From: Bog-473 sp963704355
GTDB taxonomy: Bacteria > Actinomycetota > Acidimicrobiia > Acidimicrobiales > RAAP-2
NCBI GenBank assembly: GCA_963704355.1
Contig: OY969891.1
Location: forward strand, 992,001-1,056,000
Reading direction: 5' to 3'
Length of the DNA: 64,000 nt
Below, piece after piece: positions 8,541 to 18,695 of this stretch. A model generated the notes under the pieces. It did no database searches, had not been told where the DNA came from, and was given only the letters and a program-made list of their open reading frames with translations. Position 1 is the stretch's first letter; each line of letters starts with the position of its first letter. A program made the translations under genes and the position numbers.

Positions 8541-11500
8541 TCAACCTGCACCCGGCAGCTGGTACACGTGCAAAATCCCGTCACCTGAGCCGACGTACAG
8601 CGATCCATCGTCCACCACCGGCTCGGCAACCACCGCCCCTCCCGTCAGCGCCGACCACAGGGGGGAGCAGTTTGACTGCCCACAACCGGTCGTGGCCACG
8701 GCGTACACATGATCGTCATCGGAGCCGAAGTACAACACCCCATTGGCGATGCTCGGTGGCGACTTCACGGCGCCTCCGGTCGTCACCGACCACAGCGTCT
8801 TCCCGGTTGATCCGGAAACGGCGTAGAGGTGGCCGTCGTCGGAGCCTATGAAGACCGTTCCATTGGAGGAAATGGCGGGCGACGATTCGATCGAGCCGTT
8901 GGTCGCGTGGCTCCACTTCGGTGTGCAGGCGCCGGCGCAGCTGAGCGGGATCGCGTACAGGTGCCCGTCCTGTGACCCGATATAGATCGTCTTGCTGCCA
9001 GCGTCGATGGCTGGTGACGAGGTCACGGGCCCACCAGTCGCGACGGTGAACTTGACGGCGCCCGTGGTGGCATCGACTCCATACACGTCGCCATCCTCCG
9101 ATCCGAAGACCACCAGGCCATCGGCGACTGCAGGAGACGACACGACCTTCCCGCCGGCGGTCACGGACCACAGCACCGAGCCCGTCTTGGTGTCGATGGC
9201 GTACAGCCGGCCATTATCAGCTCCGACGTACATGACACCCTTCACCACTACAGGCGATGATTCGATGGGCGTGCCGAGATCGACGAACACGGTCGCCGGA
9301 CAGAAGACTCCGAAGTCGGCACCCCTGCACGCAATGGCGCCTTCGTAGATCTTCCCGTCAGTCGAAGGAGCGTACAGAGTTGTACCACTGATAACCGGTG
9401 TGGCATCCACCGCCCCATTCGTCTCCGCCGACCAACTCTCCACCGCGGTCGACGAGTCGAACATGTGGATTTTCTTGTCCGCGGATCCCACGAAGACCAG
9501 CCCGCGGTCCACCACGGGCGCCGCAGAAATGGCCCCTCCGGTCTTCCCGTACCAGGACGCCGCCTGGAGCGAACCAACGTCGGTCGGATTGATCATCCAT
9601 TCGGTCGTGTTGCGGTCGCCGTGGGCCGCGGCAGCGCCGAACTCGAGCAAATTCGTGTACACCAAGAGGTTGGCGGTGGCGGTCGCCCCACTGAGCGTTC
9701 CGGTGATCGTGAGCTGGTACGTCCCAGCCGCCAGGGCACTGGACAACTGGACCGTCGTCGTCAACCCGCCGGAGGCGCCCGCCTGCACAGTGCTGAGCAA
9801 CTTCTGACGCTCCGAAGTCGTTCCGCTGCTCAACGCGATGTCGACGGTTTCCCCCGGCATGAATCCAGCCGGTACGGCAATCGCCACTGGGCCCGGACGC
9901 GAGAGCGCGGATTTTACCGTCGCCCTGACCTCGACGTTTATGGTGAACGTGTCGGTTCCGGTGTCTTTCGATGCATCGGTCACTGAGAGCTGGGCGATGT
10001 ACTTACCGGCAATCGGATAGTCGTGTCCAGGCAGGTCCGTTGGGGGCGGACCCGTCCCGTGCGCATCCGGGCTGCCGTCCCCGTAGTTCAGGGTCCAGGA
10101 CGTGATCGGAGCGGACGCGTCCGTCGTCCCTGACGAGCTGAACGTTTCCGTGCTGTTGGGCGCGACCACAGCCGCGGCCGATCCGGTGAGCACCGGTACG
10201 GGAGGGGGCGGATTCACCACGATGGTCTCCGACTCCGACGCGGTCTCACCATCTTGGCCGGTCGTCGTCAGGGTCGCCGTGTAGGTCCCCGCCTTTGTGT
10301 ACGTGTGCGTCGCGGTCGGCGAAGGGGGCGCACCCTGACCGGTGACGTCCGGCGTACCGTCACCGAGGTTCAAGTCCCATGACGCGATCGGCCCTCCGGC
10401 CGAGGAGCTGGCGGAACCGTCGAAGCTCATCGTGAGAGGCGCGCTCCCCGGACTGGACTCCGGGGTCGTTCCGGCCGAGGCAATGGGACCCCACGGCGGC
10501 CCGCTCCGCATCACGTCGGGCGGCCGCGGCGCCTGATTGAAATCGAACTCGCTCGTCAGGTTACCGAGAATGGGTTCGTCCTCCCGGACGTCCGGACGGC
10601 TGTCGGGCCGCCCATCGGTGGCCGGATCGAGTCGAGCCCCGCCCATGAAGTCGTCTTCGATGAACTTGGCGTAGGCGTCGAAACTGAGCACCTGGTGGTC
10701 GATATAGCCTTGGCGGGCGTAGGGACTGATCAGTAGTCCAGGCACCCGGAAGCCGTATCCGAGAGTGTCAACGTACGGCGGTGCAACATTGTCGTAGAAG
10801 CCGCCCCAGTCGTCCCAGGTGAGAAAGATGGCAGTGCTCCCCCAATCGGGACCCTCCATCACCGAGTTGATCAGTCCGGTCGTGTATGCCATGCCCGCGC
10901 TGATCGGCTGTTCGGGATGTTCGCTGACGGCATACGAAGGGACCACCCAGGAGACCGCAGGGAGGGTGCCTTGCCGTGCCTCGGTGTAGAAGGACGCAGT
11001 TGTCGTGATGTTGCTGGTCTGATCGTCTTCTCTGACGTCTTCAAACTTAGGCAGTGGGTTCCAGTCGTTGGGCACCCTCGCCGTCTGGGGATCGAGCGCG
11101 CAGTTCTGTTGGTTGTTGTCACAATCTGGTTGGCCGCCCTCAGCGATATAGAAACCCCAGCTCACTCCGTAACGGTGGAGCAACCAGGTGAGGTCGGTCC
11201 AGGGATATTCACTGGCATTGGCTCCGGTGTGGGGCTGCATGAGGGAAGACGTACAGCTCATCGGATTGGTCGGACTGGTACACACCGCGGACCACAATGA
11301 GACGAGCCCCAGGTGCGACGGGCCACTCCAGCTGGCTTCACTCTCAAACATATGATCCTGCAGGACGTACTGGTCCGCGTAGTCCCAGTAGTTCGGAATC
11401 TCCGCCGCGGTGTGGTATCCCATCACGTCGCTCGGCCCGTGGCTCCCAGCGATGGCACATGGCCTCGTCTTGCAGGCTGGTTGCAGGACGTTCTCGGACT

Positions 11501-12746
11501 GCGAGATGAACCCGTCCATCTTGCCCCCGTCCAGGTCGGCCTTGAAGTTCGCCGCGGTGTGCGGCCCCCCAACGTTGGTGTCGTTCGGGTCGTGATAGGG
11601 CTTCACGCATTTTCCGAGGCTGGGATCCGGCACGCAGACCGTTGGGACTCCATTCTTCATGGGAATGCCGTCAGCACCAGGGTAGGTGCCGAAGTAGCTA
11701 TCGAACGAGCGGTTCTCCTGCATGATGATCACGACGTGCTTGATCTTGTGGATACCGTTGGCCGCGGACACCGGCGTGGCGGTCAGGTCGGCGGCCGGGG
11801 GTGGCTGCTGCACCTTCTCGGCGACGGTTGCCGACCCGCTCTGGCCCAGAGAATCGGTGACGGTGAGCTTGGCGTCGAAGGTGCCGACTGACGTATATGA
11901 ATGGCTGATGGCCGTCGTTGGCGGTGGCCCGGATCCGCTCACGTCGGGAGAGCCATCGCCGAAGCTCAGCTGCCAGCTGGCGATCGCGCCCTGAGAGTCG
12001 GTGGCAGACCCGTGAAATGAGACTTGGAGAGGCGTGGACCCGGATCCGACACTGGTCCCCAACGTGGCGTCGGGCTCGCTCGAGGGGCCGGGTGCGACGT
12101 CAACCCGAGCCGTACCCTCGCCTTCCTGCCCGTCCTTGTCCGTCAGTGTCAGCGTCGCGACGTAGTCGCCCCCGGACGCGTAGACATGCGAGGCGGTCGG
12201 GCTTGGCGGCGCACCCGTGCCGGACGCGTACGGCGAACCGTCACCGAAATTCAAGCTCCACGATGCCAAGCCTGACGATCCGGCCGTGCTCGAGCCGCCG
12301 TCCAAGCGGATCTTGAGTGGTGCGACTCCGGAACCCGAATCCAACCCAAGACGTGCTGTGGGTGGCGTCGGCTGCGGACCATTGACCATGACCGTGTTTT
12401 GGCTCTGGGTACTGGACTTACCGTTCGCGACGGTCAGTGTGGCCGTGAACGTTCCGGGGGATTGGTACGTGTGCGTCGCCGTCGGTTCAGGCGGAAGCCC
12501 TTGGCCAGACGCTTTCGGGGATCCGTCGCCGAAGTCGAGGGTCCATGACGTGGCTTGGCCTTGGCTCGACGACCCGTCGAAGGTCACTGTGAGCGGAGCG
12601 ATTCCCGACGTGGGTATCACGTCCATCGACGCGGTGGGTGTTGCCGCGCTCGCCTGGGCCGCAGGCGACGCCACGACCGCACCCGCAGTCACCAGGATTG
12701 CAATTGTGCCAATTGCGTACCGCCGACCACCCCATCGACGTCTCAC
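8541..12746 (-). CDS. Secreted multidomain phosphoesterase, paralogue of the 4228 gene
   Basis: The protein has 1401 residues and the same domain order as its convergent neighbour: signal peptide (about 1-35), three PKD domains, phosphoesterase (from about 333, HVVIIMQENRSFDSYFGT), two PKD domains, an Ig-like domain and eight PQQ-like blades to the C-terminus (ending DGILHVYQLPGAG). The start is a GTG at 12746 with AGGTGG a few bases upstream. The phosphoesterase core is the best conserved part against the paralogue (GADGIPMKNG and VTGQGAPP-like linkers), while the PKD and propeller parts have drifted. Extracellular phosphate-ester hydrolysis is inferred from the family. The two stops are 113 bp apart, so the pair probably arose by an inverted duplication. 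Confidence 0.85.
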   Translation of the reverse strand: MRRRWGGRRYAIGTIAILVTAGAVVASPAAQASAATPTASMDVIPTSGIAPLTVTFDGSSSQGQATSWTLDFGDGSPKASGQGLPPEPTATHTYQSPGTFTATLTVANGKSSTQSQNTVMVNGPQPTPPTARLGLDSGSGVAPLKIRLDGGSSTAGSSGLASWSLNFGDGSPYASGTGAPPSPTASHVYASGGDYVATLTLTDKDGQEGEGTARVDVAPGPSSEPDATLGTSVGSGSTPLQVSFHGSATDSQGAIASWQLSFGDGSPDVSGSGPPPTTAISHSYTSVGTFDAKLTVTDSLGQSGSATVAEKVQQPPPAADLTATPVSAANGIHKIKHVVIIMQENRSFDSYFGTYPGADGIPMKNGVPTVCVPDPSLGKCVKPYHDPNDTNVGGPHTAANFKADLDGGKMDGFISQSENVLQPACKTRPCAIAGSHGPSDVMGYHTAAEIPNYWDYADQYVLQDHMFESEASWSGPSHLGLVSLWSAVCTSPTNPMSCTSSLMQPHTGANASEYPWTDLTWLLHRYGVSWGFYIAEGGQPDCDNNQQNCALDPQTARVPNDWNPLPKFEDVREDDQTSNITTTASFYTEARQGTLPAVSWVVPSYAVSEHPEQPISAGMAYTTGLINSVMEGPDWGSTAIFLTWDDWGGFYDNVAPPYVDTLGYGFRVPGLLISPYARQGYIDHQVLSFDAYAKFIEDDFMGGARLDPATDGRPDSRPDVREDEPILGNLTSEFDFNQAPRPPDVMRSGPPWGPIASAGTTPESSPGSAPLTMSFDGSASSSAGGPIASWDLNLGDGTPDVTGQGAPPSPTATHTYTKAGTYTATLTTTGQDGETASESETIVVNPPPPVPVLTGSAAAVVAPNSTETFSSSGTTDASAPITSWTLNYGDGSPDAHGTGPPPTDLPGHDYPIAGKYIAQLSVTDASKDTGTDTFTINVEVRATVKSALSRPGPVAIAVPAGFMPGETVDIALSSGTTSERQKLLSTVQAGASGGLTTTVQLSSALAAGTYQLTITGTLSGATATANLLVYTNLLEFGAAAAHGDRNTTEWMINPTDVGSLQAASWYGKTGGAISAAPVVDRGLVFVGSADKKIHMFDSSTAVESWSAETNGAVDATPVISGTTLYAPSTDGKIYEGAIACRGADFGVFCPATVFVDLGTPIESSPVVVKGVMYVGADNGRLYAIDTKTGSVLWSVTAGGKVVSSPAVADGLVVFGSEDGDVYGVDATTGAVKFTVATGGPVTSSPAIDAGSKTIYIGSQDGHLYAIPLSCAGACTPKWSHATNGSIESSPAISSNGTVFIGSDDGHLYAVSGSTGKTLWSVTTGGAVKSPPSIANGVLYFGSDDDHVYAVATTGCGQSNCSPLWSALTGGAVVAEPVVDDGSLYVGSGDGILHVYQLPGAG

Positions 12747-13059
12747 GGGACACCACCTCTCCGGCGCCAGAGCGCCGCAAACCCCGACAAAATCGCCAGT
12801 CGGGTGTCAAACTTCAGCCTCTGCCCTGAATAGTTACCGCCCTGAACCTCCCCAGGAGGTCCCATCGCCACCTGAGCCTAGACCGCCCACACTGGCGACT
12901 TGCTCGCGTCCGGGTGCTGCGGGCAGCCAGCGGAGCTCTCCTCGCTCGGCGCGGCACACGAGGGTGGTCCTCGGATCCGAGCCCAGCCGCAAAAGAGGCT
13001 TGGGGGTGTTCAGCCAACCGAACCGAAACGGAGGAGCACCACCCGCGTCGGCGTCACAC

Positions 13060-13190
13060 ACCACGATCCGACGAGAGTCTCTACGCGGTCGTCGGCCGCC
13101 AGGCTGTTTCTCTTCGACTGCCACATGCCGTGGACCGCAACGACGGGTGGACCTGTCACTTCGTCTCCCGCCATCTCGGCCGGGGGGCAG
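13060..13190 (+). pseudogene. Relic of a PQQ-like propeller C-terminus
   Basis: The 582-bp gap 12747-13328 holds no intact gene. Within it, bases 13128-13178 match bases 8309-8359 of the first exoprotein gene at 42 of 51 positions by eye, encoding PWTATTGGPVTSSPAIS against LWSATTGGPITSSPAVS. Slightly upstream and in a different frame, SDESLYAVV matches the SDDNLYAVA of the preceding blade. The frame change between the two shows decay. It points to a third copy, or a recombined end, of the PKD-phosphoesterase-PQQ family. Confidence 0.6.
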
Positions 13191-13328
13191 ACGTCCAGCG
13201 GTATCGTGCCGACCCAGCGTCGACCCGGTGGTCGCGACGCCGGCGTGGTCGGCCTCCACTAGCTTGAGCCGGGTTCGAATTCCGCACCGCAACCAACGCC
13301 GACAGGTCAGGAGGTCTGGACCGGCGAC

Positions 13329-14756
13329 ATGAGACATCGTCTGAGGTTTCCGCGGACGCGGGGCAAGGTCGCCTGTGCTGTGGTGGTCGCGCTTGTCGCC
13401 TGCCTGACGTCGTCGTGCAGCAATGGCCACCCAAGTGCCTCGTCAGCAGCGTCTACGTCGTCATCCGCACCGTCAACGTCAACGTCGTCGTCCCCACCGA
13501 CCACGTCCCAGACGGCAACGCCGGCCGGGACGTGCGGTACGCCACCCACCGGACCGGCTGTCCTGGTGACGTCGTTTGGGGCCACCGGGAATGGCGTGAC
13601 CGATGATTCCGCGGCTTTCCAGAAGGCCGTCCAGGTCGCGGCATCCAAACACGGATACGTCTCGGTGCCAGCGCCTCGCGTGACGTATCGGATCACCCAC
13701 CCCGTCGACTTGGAATCGGGCGTCGCCATCACAGGGGGCGCGGCCAAGCCCACGATCGTCGGAGGAGTGACGAGGAGCTTTGTGTTCCGACTGGACAATG
13801 TCACTGGAGCGTCGGTCTCGTGTCTCAACTTCGATCTCGGCAACCTCGACCACGCTTCCGGTGTCCAGGTCCGTGGCTCGAGTGACATAACCCTTTCCAA
13901 CCTGAATATCCAGAACGTGACGCAAGCATGGGGTATCGATATCGGGACCTCCAACGGGAACAGCACCGCGAACAGCAATACTGATGTCACGGTCTCGGAC
14001 AGCAGCTTCTCGGGTTTCAACAGCAGTCTCGCCGAGATCATCCTCTTTAACAGCAGCGACCTCACCGTGTCCGGGTGCCACTTCGGCAGCAACGTCTTTT
14101 ACCCCTCCGGCGGAGGCCTCGGTCTCTATCAGAACGACAACGGCGTGACGGTCACCGGGAACACCTTCGGTCCCGACATTGGTAATACCGGAATCTTCTA
14201 TTCGATCACTGTCAACAACGTGAAGTTCGAAGACAACACCTTCATCGGCGATGGAACGACGAGCATGGGCAACACGGGCATCAAGGGTGCCAACGTCAGC
14301 GATCACGGTGTGTTCGGCCAGTCGAGTGTCGCCAACTACGTGTTTTCGGGGAACACCTTCCAAGACCTCCGGATCGCCCTGCAACTCGGCGCACTCGACA
14401 GCGCGAGTGTGTCAGGTAACCAATTCGTCGGCAACGCCGTCGCTATGGAGATCAACGGGGGAAACCCCTTCAAGGTGCATCTCGACACGCCAGATCGCGC
14501 AATGACCGTACAGGCCAACCAATTCACCAACAACGCAACCTCGATCACGTTCAAAGGCACCGGCGCACTCCAGGGGGTGTCGATCACCGGCAACGACTTC
14601 GGGAGCTCGGCGTCCCCCCCGATCGTGTTCTTTGGCCGGCAAACGTGGACCGGACTGTCCGTGACGAACAACACTTATGCCGGGTCGAGTAGCGACTTCA
14701 TCTCCCTCGCGCACGGTGCCGCGCTCGGGCCCACTACGGCGGTCGCCGGCAACTGA
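13329..14756 (+). CDS. Beta-helix (pectate-lyase superfamily) lipoprotein
   Basis: The 475-residue product has a basic N-terminus, a hydrophobic stretch and a LVAC lipobox with the acylated Cys likely at residue 25. A Ser/Thr-rich linker runs to about 65. The body starts with the pectate-lyase-3 motif LVTSFGATGNGVTDDSAAFQ and continues as a right-handed beta-helix with many Asn-rich rungs (GNTFGPDIGN, EDNTFIGDG, SGNTFQDL). Such domains bind or cleave extracellular polysaccharide; the exact activity cannot be read from the sequence. It is expected on the outer face of the membrane. The ATG at 13329 follows a gap containing a decayed propeller relic. Its N-terminal motif is shared with the gene at 25811, but the rest differs strongly. 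Confidence 0.8.
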   Translation: MRHRLRFPRTRGKVACAVVVALVACLTSSCSNGHPSASSAASTSSSAPSTSTSSSPPTTSQTATPAGTCGTPPTGPAVLVTSFGATGNGVTDDSAAFQKAVQVAASKHGYVSVPAPRVTYRITHPVDLESGVAITGGAAKPTIVGGVTRSFVFRLDNVTGASVSCLNFDLGNLDHASGVQVRGSSDITLSNLNIQNVTQAWGIDIGTSNGNSTANSNTDVTVSDSSFSGFNSSLAEIILFNSSDLTVSGCHFGSNVFYPSGGGLGLYQNDNGVTVTGNTFGPDIGNTGIFYSITVNNVKFEDNTFIGDGTTSMGNTGIKGANVSDHGVFGQSSVANYVFSGNTFQDLRIALQLGALDSASVSGNQFVGNAVAMEINGGNPFKVHLDTPDRAMTVQANQFTNNATSITFKGTGALQGVSITGNDFGSSASPPIVFFGRQTWTGLSVTNNTYAGSSSDFISLAHGAALGPTTAVAGN

Positions 14757-15011
14757 TCATCATCGACAGAGCAGCGAATCGCCTCAGGTCCCGGCATCGC
14801 CCAGCGCAGAGCTCCGGGCCCCGGGCGAAGCGGTGGTTGAGTACCATTCGAGCGGAGGAAGGGGAGGTTTGGGCAGTCGATACGACCGACGTCGGCAAGT
14901 GGTGGGCGGTAACCGCTTCGACGAAATGGATCCTGAGGTGGTGGTGGTGGAAAGCGCGCTGCTGGCGGCATGGGTGAAGAAGTGCTTCCTTTCGGCCGGC
15001 ATAGACGACTG

Positions 15012-18000
15012 ATGTCACTCCTCGTGTCGAAGCGTGGGTGCAGTGGTTTCTTGGTTGCGCTCGCTCTGGGACTCGTCGTCACCCGACTTGCAGGGCCCGA
15101 ATCGGCATCCGCGTCCCCACCATCCTCCGCCGCCACCATCAGCGGATCGCAAACGACGAATGGCGGCACGCAAGCGACGAGCACTGAGCCCAACGTGCCG
15201 TACAGCGTCCCGGTCCGTACCCCTTCGCCCGAGACCTCTCCTGCCGTCAGTTCGGCGGCTCCCTATACCCCGGCGGTGATGAACCTCATCGCACAGCTCG
15301 AGCCGGACAATCCGCCGACCGCATCGGAGGTCGACAATGCCGACCAGATGTTGATCGGAGCGAGCGATCCCACCGTCAGCGATCCCCCGTGTCACAACGT
15401 GGGGGACAACCTGGCGCCTCTCGCAACAACGCCTGCGATCAGCCCGCTGTGCTGGTCCGACGGTGTCGGCATCAACGTCCTCAAAGGTCCCAACGAAGGC
15501 ATGACGACCGCCAGCCCGGCCCTGATCGCCCTGGGAGCCTCGTTCGACACTCAGTTGGCGAACGCCTGGGGTCAGGTCGAAGGAACCGAGGGCAGAGAGC
15601 TCATGGTCACCGGTCTTCTCGGTCCCCAGGTGGACACCGACGTCTACCTCAACTGGGGGCGTGACCTCGACACGGCCGGGGAAGATCCGTTGCTCAGCGG
15701 CGCCATGGGGGCAGCCGAGGTGAATGGAATGCAAGGCGTCGGGCTCATGTCCCAGGTCAAGCATCTGGCCGTCTACAACGGCCAAGGCGCGAAAAATGCG
15801 ACTGAGATTCAGGATCAGGCACTGCACCAGCAGATACTCCCCCCCTACCAGATGGCTTTCGGAGAGGGAGGGGCGGCGGCCACCATGTGCTCGTACCAGA
15901 TCTGGCAAGACGATTCCAGCGGCGTGCCGTCCACCGGCGTCCCCGTGCTCTACGAGACCAGCCCTTATGGGGCCGGTCCGACCACCGGTCCGACCACCTG
16001 GCCGCTCAACGAGATGCACTACTCGTGTGAGCAGCCTCTGACTCTCACCGACATCCTTCGCGACCAGTGGGGTTCGCAGGCTCTCATCGGACCCGACTAC
16101 CCCGCCGTGCACAGCGCCGCCGCCATCCTCCAGGGCGTGGACATGGAGCCGGAGTCCCTCTACTTCGGTACCACCAACGTGCAAGGCACCGATCCGACGG
16201 GTGACACCTGTGCCGACTCGTCGGGCGACGCGGAATCCTGCACCGCCGCAGGAGCGGTGCATGTCGGAGGCCTGCTGGGTACCGGGTGCGGCAACGATGG
16301 CTGCGCAGTCGGAGGGGCGGCGGCAAACGGGGTGCTCCCGATCTCCGTGTTCGACCAGGCCCTGGCGACGATGCTGTATCAAGAGCAACGCTTTGGCCTG
16401 CTCGGGTGTGACGACACAGCGAGCTCGTGCAGCAATCCGGGCGGCGTGGCCGGGAACCGCTCCGGCACCATTCCGCTCCCAACGGGCCCGACGTCATCTG
16501 GGGCGCCGGACATCGGGACTCTCAACGGGGACGCTGCCATCAGCGAGAAGATGGCGGAAGAAGGCGCCGTCCTGCTGAAGAACAATGGCGGCGCCCTCCC
16601 GCTGACAACTGCCGACCTTCAACAGAGCGTCGCGGTGTCCGGCGGCGGAGCGGAGTACCTCATCGCCGACCCCAACAACGAGTCGGCCGTCGGCGTGCCG
16701 GGTCGGGACGCGATCGACCCGCTTCAGCAGCTGGAAGCGATCAGCGGCGACGCTTCGGCCTTCACCTACTCGCCGGCCGGCGGAGACACTGGAGAGGCGG
16801 TGCCGGCAAGCGTCCTGTCGACCAGCGACGGCTCGGTGACCGGCGGTCTCTCGCGCACAACCGGACCTGGCTCGCCCACGGTTGATCCGAGGCTCGACTT
16901 CACCACCGTGTCCGGTAAGGGGCAGTTGGCTCCCGGGTCGTATACCTGGACGGGCTATGTCTACGTGCCGACCAAGGACACCTACGCCTTCCGGATGCAG
17001 TTCAGCCCGTCAGTTCCCCCATCGAACGTAACCCTCTCTTTCGACGGAAAGGCGAAGTCGCTCATTCCCGCGGTCAGCTTCTACACCGGCGAATATTACG
17101 GGAAGGTCTCCGTTCCCACGGCAGTGACGAATGCCGGATACACGCAAGCCGGTCTCACCAACGAGCAGTGCCAGACCACGGACGGGTCGGGGTTGCCAGA
17201 CGTGCCCGCCAGCGAGCTGTGTCCTTCAGGGCAGCTCAGCCCCGGCTATCACGCGGTCACCATCACCTTCGACAACGAAACCTCCTCACCGGCCAGCTTC
17301 CGTTTCGGCTACAGCCGGGTCAAAGGTGATATCGCCGATGCTGCGGCCGCTGCCCGAGGCAAGGCAGCGGCCATCGTGTTCGCCAACGATGCGGGTCGCG
17401 CCGTCTTGACTGGCCCCACGAGCACCGTGTCCGGGCTGCAGAGCAACCAGGTTTCCCTCATCGAGGCCGTTGCCGCCGCCAATCCCAACACGATCGTCGT
17501 TCTCAACACGGGGCAGGACATCGTCACGAAACCCTGGATCAACTTGCCCAACGTGAAAGTAGTCCTCGAGATGTGGAACGCCGGGCAGGAAGGCGGAACG
17601 GCCACCGCCCGTCTCTTGCTCGGCCTCGCCAACCCGAGTGGCCACACGCCGATCACCTGGCCTGTCAACGGCAGCGACACGATCTACGGGTATGACCAAG
17701 CCGAGCCCCTCTACCCGGGTGACACGAGTGGCACCCATCCCGAGCGGGCGTCGCTGGACCGCACCACCAACTTCGACGAAGGCATCTTCAACGGCTATCG
17801 CTACTACGACAAACTGGCCATCCCGGTGCAGTTCCCATTCGGCTTCGGGCTCTCCTACTCGACGTTCGCTTTCTCCAGACTCAACGTCTCCGAGGCATCC
17901 GACGGGGGGCTGAAAGTGTCGTTCTCCGTCCAGAACACGAGTTCGGTGGCTGGCGCGGAGGTGCCACAGGTCTACGTGGGCCCGCCCAGCAACCAGCCGG

Positions 18001-18695
18001 CCGGAGTGCAGTTTGCGGTGCGATCCCTGGCCCAGTTCAGCCGGATCTCCCTCAATGCCGGCGCACGCGCCCGGTTGACGCTCGAGGTGAGCCCCCAGTC
18101 GCTCGAGTACTGGTCCTCGTCCGAGCAGCAATGGGTACCGGACACGGGCACGCTCTCCGTCTACGTGGGCGACGCCGACGAGTTGTCGCACCTGCCGCTG
18201 CAGACCACCATCAGCGAGTCGCCAGCCCAAAGCGTCGCGTGTACGAACGAGCAGATTGACACGACAACCATTGCGGGGAACCTGCTGGTTCCCAACGGCG
18301 ACTGGTGCGACCTCGTCGACGTCACGGTCGACGGCTCGATCATCGGCAATGGGATAACCGGCTTGCGACTCCTCGGTTCGACGGTCAAGGGCGATGTCGA
18401 CATCTCCCAGAGCGAAGCCGCCACCGATCCCCTCAGCGAGGGGTCGAACACCATCGGGGGCACGACAGTTGACGGGAACCTCACGATCAGCGGCAGCAGC
18501 CCGGTGTCTTCTTGGTCCATCGGCACCGTCAACCCGGACGTGGTCGAGGGAAATATGACACTGACCGGTGATCAGGGCACGGACAACGTGATCGCCAACA
18601 GCCAGATCGGTGGCCAACTGGTCTGCGGCTCGTCTGTGGGATTCGGCTCACTGAATGACGTTCGTAGCTCGGATCAGACGGGAACGTGCTCCTGA
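15012..18695 (+). CDS. Secreted glycoside hydrolase family 3 with PA14 and FnIII-like domains
   Basis: The enzyme is beta-glucosidase-like and acts on extracellular beta-linked sugars. From the ATG at 15012 the product is 1227 residues with a signal peptide (about 8-35). The GH3 N-domain shows KHLAVYNGQG (about 250) and the likely nucleophile Asp362 in GPDYPAVHS, where most relatives have SDW. The C-domain begins around EKMAEEGAVLLKNNGG (about 510) and is interrupted by a PA14-like insert (about 625-770). NPNTIVVLNTGQD and GHTPITWP (about 825-880) follow. An FnIII-like domain (about 965-1060) and an extra beta-rich tail (about 1075-1227; SxxGxxxVxGNLTISGS rungs) end it. An ATG at 14970 would add 14 residues before the signal peptide and is less likely. 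It overlaps the next gene by 10 bp, suggesting joint translation. Confidence 0.85.
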   Translation: MSLLVSKRGCSGFLVALALGLVVTRLAGPESASASPPSSAATISGSQTTNGGTQATSTEPNVPYSVPVRTPSPETSPAVSSAAPYTPAVMNLIAQLEPDNPPTASEVDNADQMLIGASDPTVSDPPCHNVGDNLAPLATTPAISPLCWSDGVGINVLKGPNEGMTTASPALIALGASFDTQLANAWGQVEGTEGRELMVTGLLGPQVDTDVYLNWGRDLDTAGEDPLLSGAMGAAEVNGMQGVGLMSQVKHLAVYNGQGAKNATEIQDQALHQQILPPYQMAFGEGGAAATMCSYQIWQDDSSGVPSTGVPVLYETSPYGAGPTTGPTTWPLNEMHYSCEQPLTLTDILRDQWGSQALIGPDYPAVHSAAAILQGVDMEPESLYFGTTNVQGTDPTGDTCADSSGDAESCTAAGAVHVGGLLGTGCGNDGCAVGGAAANGVLPISVFDQALATMLYQEQRFGLLGCDDTASSCSNPGGVAGNRSGTIPLPTGPTSSGAPDIGTLNGDAAISEKMAEEGAVLLKNNGGALPLTTADLQQSVAVSGGGAEYLIADPNNESAVGVPGRDAIDPLQQLEAISGDASAFTYSPAGGDTGEAVPASVLSTSDGSVTGGLSRTTGPGSPTVDPRLDFTTVSGKGQLAPGSYTWTGYVYVPTKDTYAFRMQFSPSVPPSNVTLSFDGKAKSLIPAVSFYTGEYYGKVSVPTAVTNAGYTQAGLTNEQCQTTDGSGLPDVPASELCPSGQLSPGYHAVTITFDNETSSPASFRFGYSRVKGDIADAAAAARGKAAAIVFANDAGRAVLTGPTSTVSGLQSNQVSLIEAVAAANPNTIVVLNTGQDIVTKPWINLPNVKVVLEMWNAGQEGGTATARLLLGLANPSGHTPITWPVNGSDTIYGYDQAEPLYPGDTSGTHPERASLDRTTNFDEGIFNGYRYYDKLAIPVQFPFGFGLSYSTFAFSRLNVSEASDGGLKVSFSVQNTSSVAGAEVPQVYVGPPSNQPAGVQFAVRSLAQFSRISLNAGARARLTLEVSPQSLEYWSSSEQQWVPDTGTLSVYVGDADELSHLPLQTTISESPAQSVACTNEQIDTTTIAGNLLVPNGDWCDLVDVTVDGSIIGNGITGLRLLGSTVKGDVDISQSEAATDPLSEGSNTIGGTTVDGNLTISGSSPVSSWSIGTVNPDVVEGNMTLTGDQGTDNVIANSQIGGQLVCGSSVGFGSLNDVRSSDQTGTCS

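Noticed and set aside
13255..13295. tRNA-like T-loop (GGGTTCGAAT)
   Set aside because: A partial T-arm can be drawn, but no matching acceptor, D-arm or anticodon arm is found upstream, so no tRNA.
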